Positions 61,171-64,000 of a stretch of DNA of 64,000 bases are shown piece after piece; the stretch's first letter is position 1; each line of letters opens with the position of its first letter. This DNA is from Tyto alba (Eukaryota; Chordata; Aves; Strigiformes; Tytonidae). The notes under the pieces were generated by a model. That model searched no databases and was not told the origin of the DNA. It saw only the letters and a list, made by a program, of their open reading frames with translations. The position numbers and the translations under genes are program-made. The stretch spans positions 9,541,777 through 9,605,776 of the forward strand of contig NW_024881303.1 in NCBI RefSeq assembly GCF_018691265.1. The letters are read 5' to 3'.

Positions 61171-64000
61171 CACCGCTGTGACTCTTTGTGCCAGGCAGTG
61201 GTGTGCCTTTGGGGTGGTGCTGGGGGGGGGAGCAGAGGGGGTTTAAAGCGTTTTGGATATGTTAAGGCTTGGGTTGGCCCAGAGTGCTGGGGATCTGCAC
61301 CCGTACCCCGGTGCTGGTCTGTCTGCCTTCCCCTGTGAGCTGTTCGATGTGATGGAGCCTGCAACTGTCGAGGGCCTCTACTCTCTAGAGACGAGCTAAA
61401 TACCTCACAGGGTGGCTCTATCTTTGGCTGCCGTACGGTGGGGATTGGATTACAAGAAGCTTCATGCTGACAAGGCTTTGGAGGAATAATAATATCTTGA
61501 ATATTATGGAATTTGCGGCATAATAATATTGGGGGGATAATATCACCCTCTAGGGAATGAGGTTGTCTCTCTCTTTCTTATGACCCTGGCACAAAGAGGC
61601 TGTATCTTCTTATATATAGTGGGAATTAGCAGCTTCTTCAAGGCCTACGTGCCAGTTCCAGTTTAAATGTTCCCAGCATGTGTTCTGGCACTGCAGATGG
61701 GATGGGGATCTCCCTGCAAAATAAAACAACTGGAGCTTCCAGATCTGCTTGAAATCATTCTGCTTCCTCTGCCTGGGAGGCGATAGCACTCAGAGATTTC
61801 CCATGGCACCTGCTCTTCCTTTCTCCTTCCAATCACTTAAGGGCCAGGTAGAGTTTTGCTCTATTATATTCTCTTCAAGACCCAGATTCCCATTTGCTAT
61901 GCTTGTGCTTAGCTCCATCAGTTCAAAGGAGCTAGGCAGGTATAATCAAGCTGAGCATGTAATACACCAAAAAGATGATTTGGGATACTGCACTCTGAAT
62001 TCAGGATAATGATGCTGAAAATAAATAACCTGATTTGTTTTTCCTTGCTAGAATGTAGCCCATTTCTGATGTAACTGATTTGCATTGTCTTCACAAAATC
62101 TCTTTACTAGCACCAGATTTAATACCTAAGGCTAAAGGAGAAAAGTCAGTTTTAACAGTGAAAAGACATTGCAGCAACATGTCTGGAAGATGCAGATTTT
62201 TAAGTCTTTCTTACAAAACAAGGAAAATCCCCTGGATGAAAACCCTACCCGGGTCAGGATAGGCATGTGTGTGTTTCAGCATCGTGTTGTGGCTGGCGAG
62301 CCCTCCTTGGTTGGGAGGGGTGACTGGTTTGCCAGCCCTCAGGCGGTATGGGGATAGCAAATGCATGTGCACTGTGAGGCCAAAGAGCTGCATCCCCCGG
62401 GACGGTGGGGCTGCCATCACACGCTATTACTGATCTGCTGCGTGCCCACAGGCTGTTCACCTTTCCTGACAGCTCCAGACGGGAGAGATGCCACCAATTC
62501 AAGAGGGAGAAAAACTAGGTGAAGCGTAATACAGCTCTGTCTTGGCTGGCCCTGCAGAGCAGCGGGGGGATTTGCTGCACAATCTAGAGGGATCAGGGAG
62601 CTCAGAGAACTCCCGAGCCTAGGACTAGTTCAAGGGAAGAGCAGGACAGACCGGCGGAGGCATGTCCGAGCTCTCAGCGGCAATATACAGCGTGCACTGT
62701 AGCTTCAGTACTGCCTGCCGGTGTCTTCCTCCGTCGGTGCCGGCAGCGTCTCTGAAACAGCTGCTTGCCTTCCTTCTCTGACACCCAGCAAGGTGCAGCG
62801 ATGGCAGCTGTGCCTCATGGTGAGCTGCTGTGGAAGGACAGCCGGATCCGGAGGGACGTGCTCCAGGAAGGGCAGGCCTTGGGCTGTGCACATCCCAGTC
62901 TGCACAGGCAAAGCACCATCTGCTGAGAGGTGACTGATGAAGAGGAGAGACAAGGACAAGGACTGTTTCTCAGAGCCGGAGATGCAGACAGACCAGCATG
63001 TATGTATTTTTCTTATTTCAGTAGGTTTGCTAAGATAAAAAAGCAGCTCTGGTACAAAATCACACCTCTGTCAACTACAGATGTGCACTCCTAATGTGTA
63101 AGGCAAACGGGGAACAGTGGCCAAACTAATTTGAAAATCCTTTGAGCTGCAGAAAAAGAAACAACCCCAAAAGTGAAAAAACAACCTGCACTGCCCATAT
63201 CTCTTTGCCACAGGGCTCAGGAGAGGGGAGAGGAATCAAATCAAACTCGGTCAGCTTTTAACTGCCTTTGGAAGTTTCCACCTGATGTGAAAGCCACAGC
63301 CATGTCAGATGCTCTGAGGTGCCTTTCAGATGATTGCATTAGCTGTGGCTCCAGGTGTCCAAGGGAGACAGCTGACAATTACACCTTTTGTTTTCTTTTT
63401 CATGTTTGACAGCCAGATGCCTTTTTGATCTTCAGTGTGCTCTTGTCTGTGTGCACGTGTGTGTGTACATGTAGGTTTATATATAACCTCAGATCTATCA
63501 CTGTGGAAGAGTTGCAAATGGCTTATGTGAGTGTTTAAACAAATACAGGGCTGATTTACACACTATAACATCTAATGGAGGGGTTCCCTTTTTGCACTTG
63601 TGGTCCCCTGCAGTTTCAGAAAACATGTTCTTGCTTGTGGCACTGTGAAATTATAAGGTTGTCATTGCAGATTTTACTGAAGAGAAGCCAGTCCTGAGAC
63701 TGGTTTCCCAAATACTGAAGAGTTATATGGCAAAACTTTTCAGCTGGACTGTGGGGTTTAGCACGTCAGAACAAGGCCCAGGGTGACTGGATGCACATTG
63801 TGCATGATGCCTATCCAGAAAGGAGAGCTGCTTCAGGAGCTGAGGGATGTCGGTGACGGAAAAGCAGAAGACTTAAAGCCGTAGGCCATAGGCATGGAGC
63901 TCTTTCTGTGGCTCTGGAAGTTGAACAAACCAAGTAATTCCCATTGCCTGCATGTTATACAGCCAGAGCCAGAAATGTGAAGAAAATGTTTGTACTAGCT
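61171..64000. other. GC/CpG-richer non-coding sequence
   Basis: CpGs cluster again at about 62385-62880 (for example 62655-62760), where frames on both strands overlap without recognisable domains. GT-rich tract near 63447-63470. This may hold a regulatory region or an unrecognised exon. Confidence 0.45.

Noticed and set aside
1..64000. CRISPR arrays, operons, ribosome binding sites, tRNA or rRNA genes
   Set aside because: None seen; the window is vertebrate nuclear DNA.

Overview
This window is vertebrate nuclear DNA, most likely from a bird. Evidence: degraded CR1 LINE copies (38255-38885, 40757-41140, 42885-43142), older amniote-wide repeats (MIR-like and L2-like remnants, a palindromic repeat), AT-rich unique sequence with homopolymer tracts, and no dense coding frames. 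A crocodilian or turtle is not excluded, but the low repeat load fits a bird better. I recognise no exon of a known host protein, so the window is probably intergenic or lies in large introns.

The dominant feature is a gammaretrovirus-like (class I) endogenous retrovirus on the + strand at 6192-12598. It has two 766-bp LTRs that differ at only two positions, a 4-bp target duplication (AAGA), a primer binding site, a long leader with a splice donor, a purine tract, and the order gag-pro-pol. Its body is badly broken. Gag keeps a matrix domain and a damaged zinc knuckle but almost no capsid. Protease carries a frame-shifting 67-bp tandem duplication. RT and RNase H are spread over several frames with stops. 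Integrase stops after the first catalytic Asp, and env is essentially gone. Near-identical LTRs around a heavily damaged body suggest that a defective genome was copied in trans by a helper.

Layout: 1-830 CpG-enriched stretch; 831-6191 unique DNA with a strong hairpin (2778-2814) and an L2-like remnant; 6192-12598 the ERV; 12599-28440 mostly unique DNA with a second L2-like remnant, degenerate GC-rich repeats (14430-14690) and a GC-rich stretch (22490-22990); 28451-28556 palindromic ancient repeat; 28557-38254 mostly unique; 38255-47560 the repeat-richest host part (three CR1 fragments, MIR-like pieces, another old tail); 47561-60676 unique; 60677-64000 GC/CpG-richer.

The best candidate for an undescribed host gene is a compact minus-strand unit at 60677-61013: TATA box, ATG, 76-codon frame with one hydrophobic segment, stop, then AATAAA. 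Two candidate exons (37570-37604 and 46359-46490) rest on splice signals only. All calls come from reading the sequence; no alignment or database search was possible.
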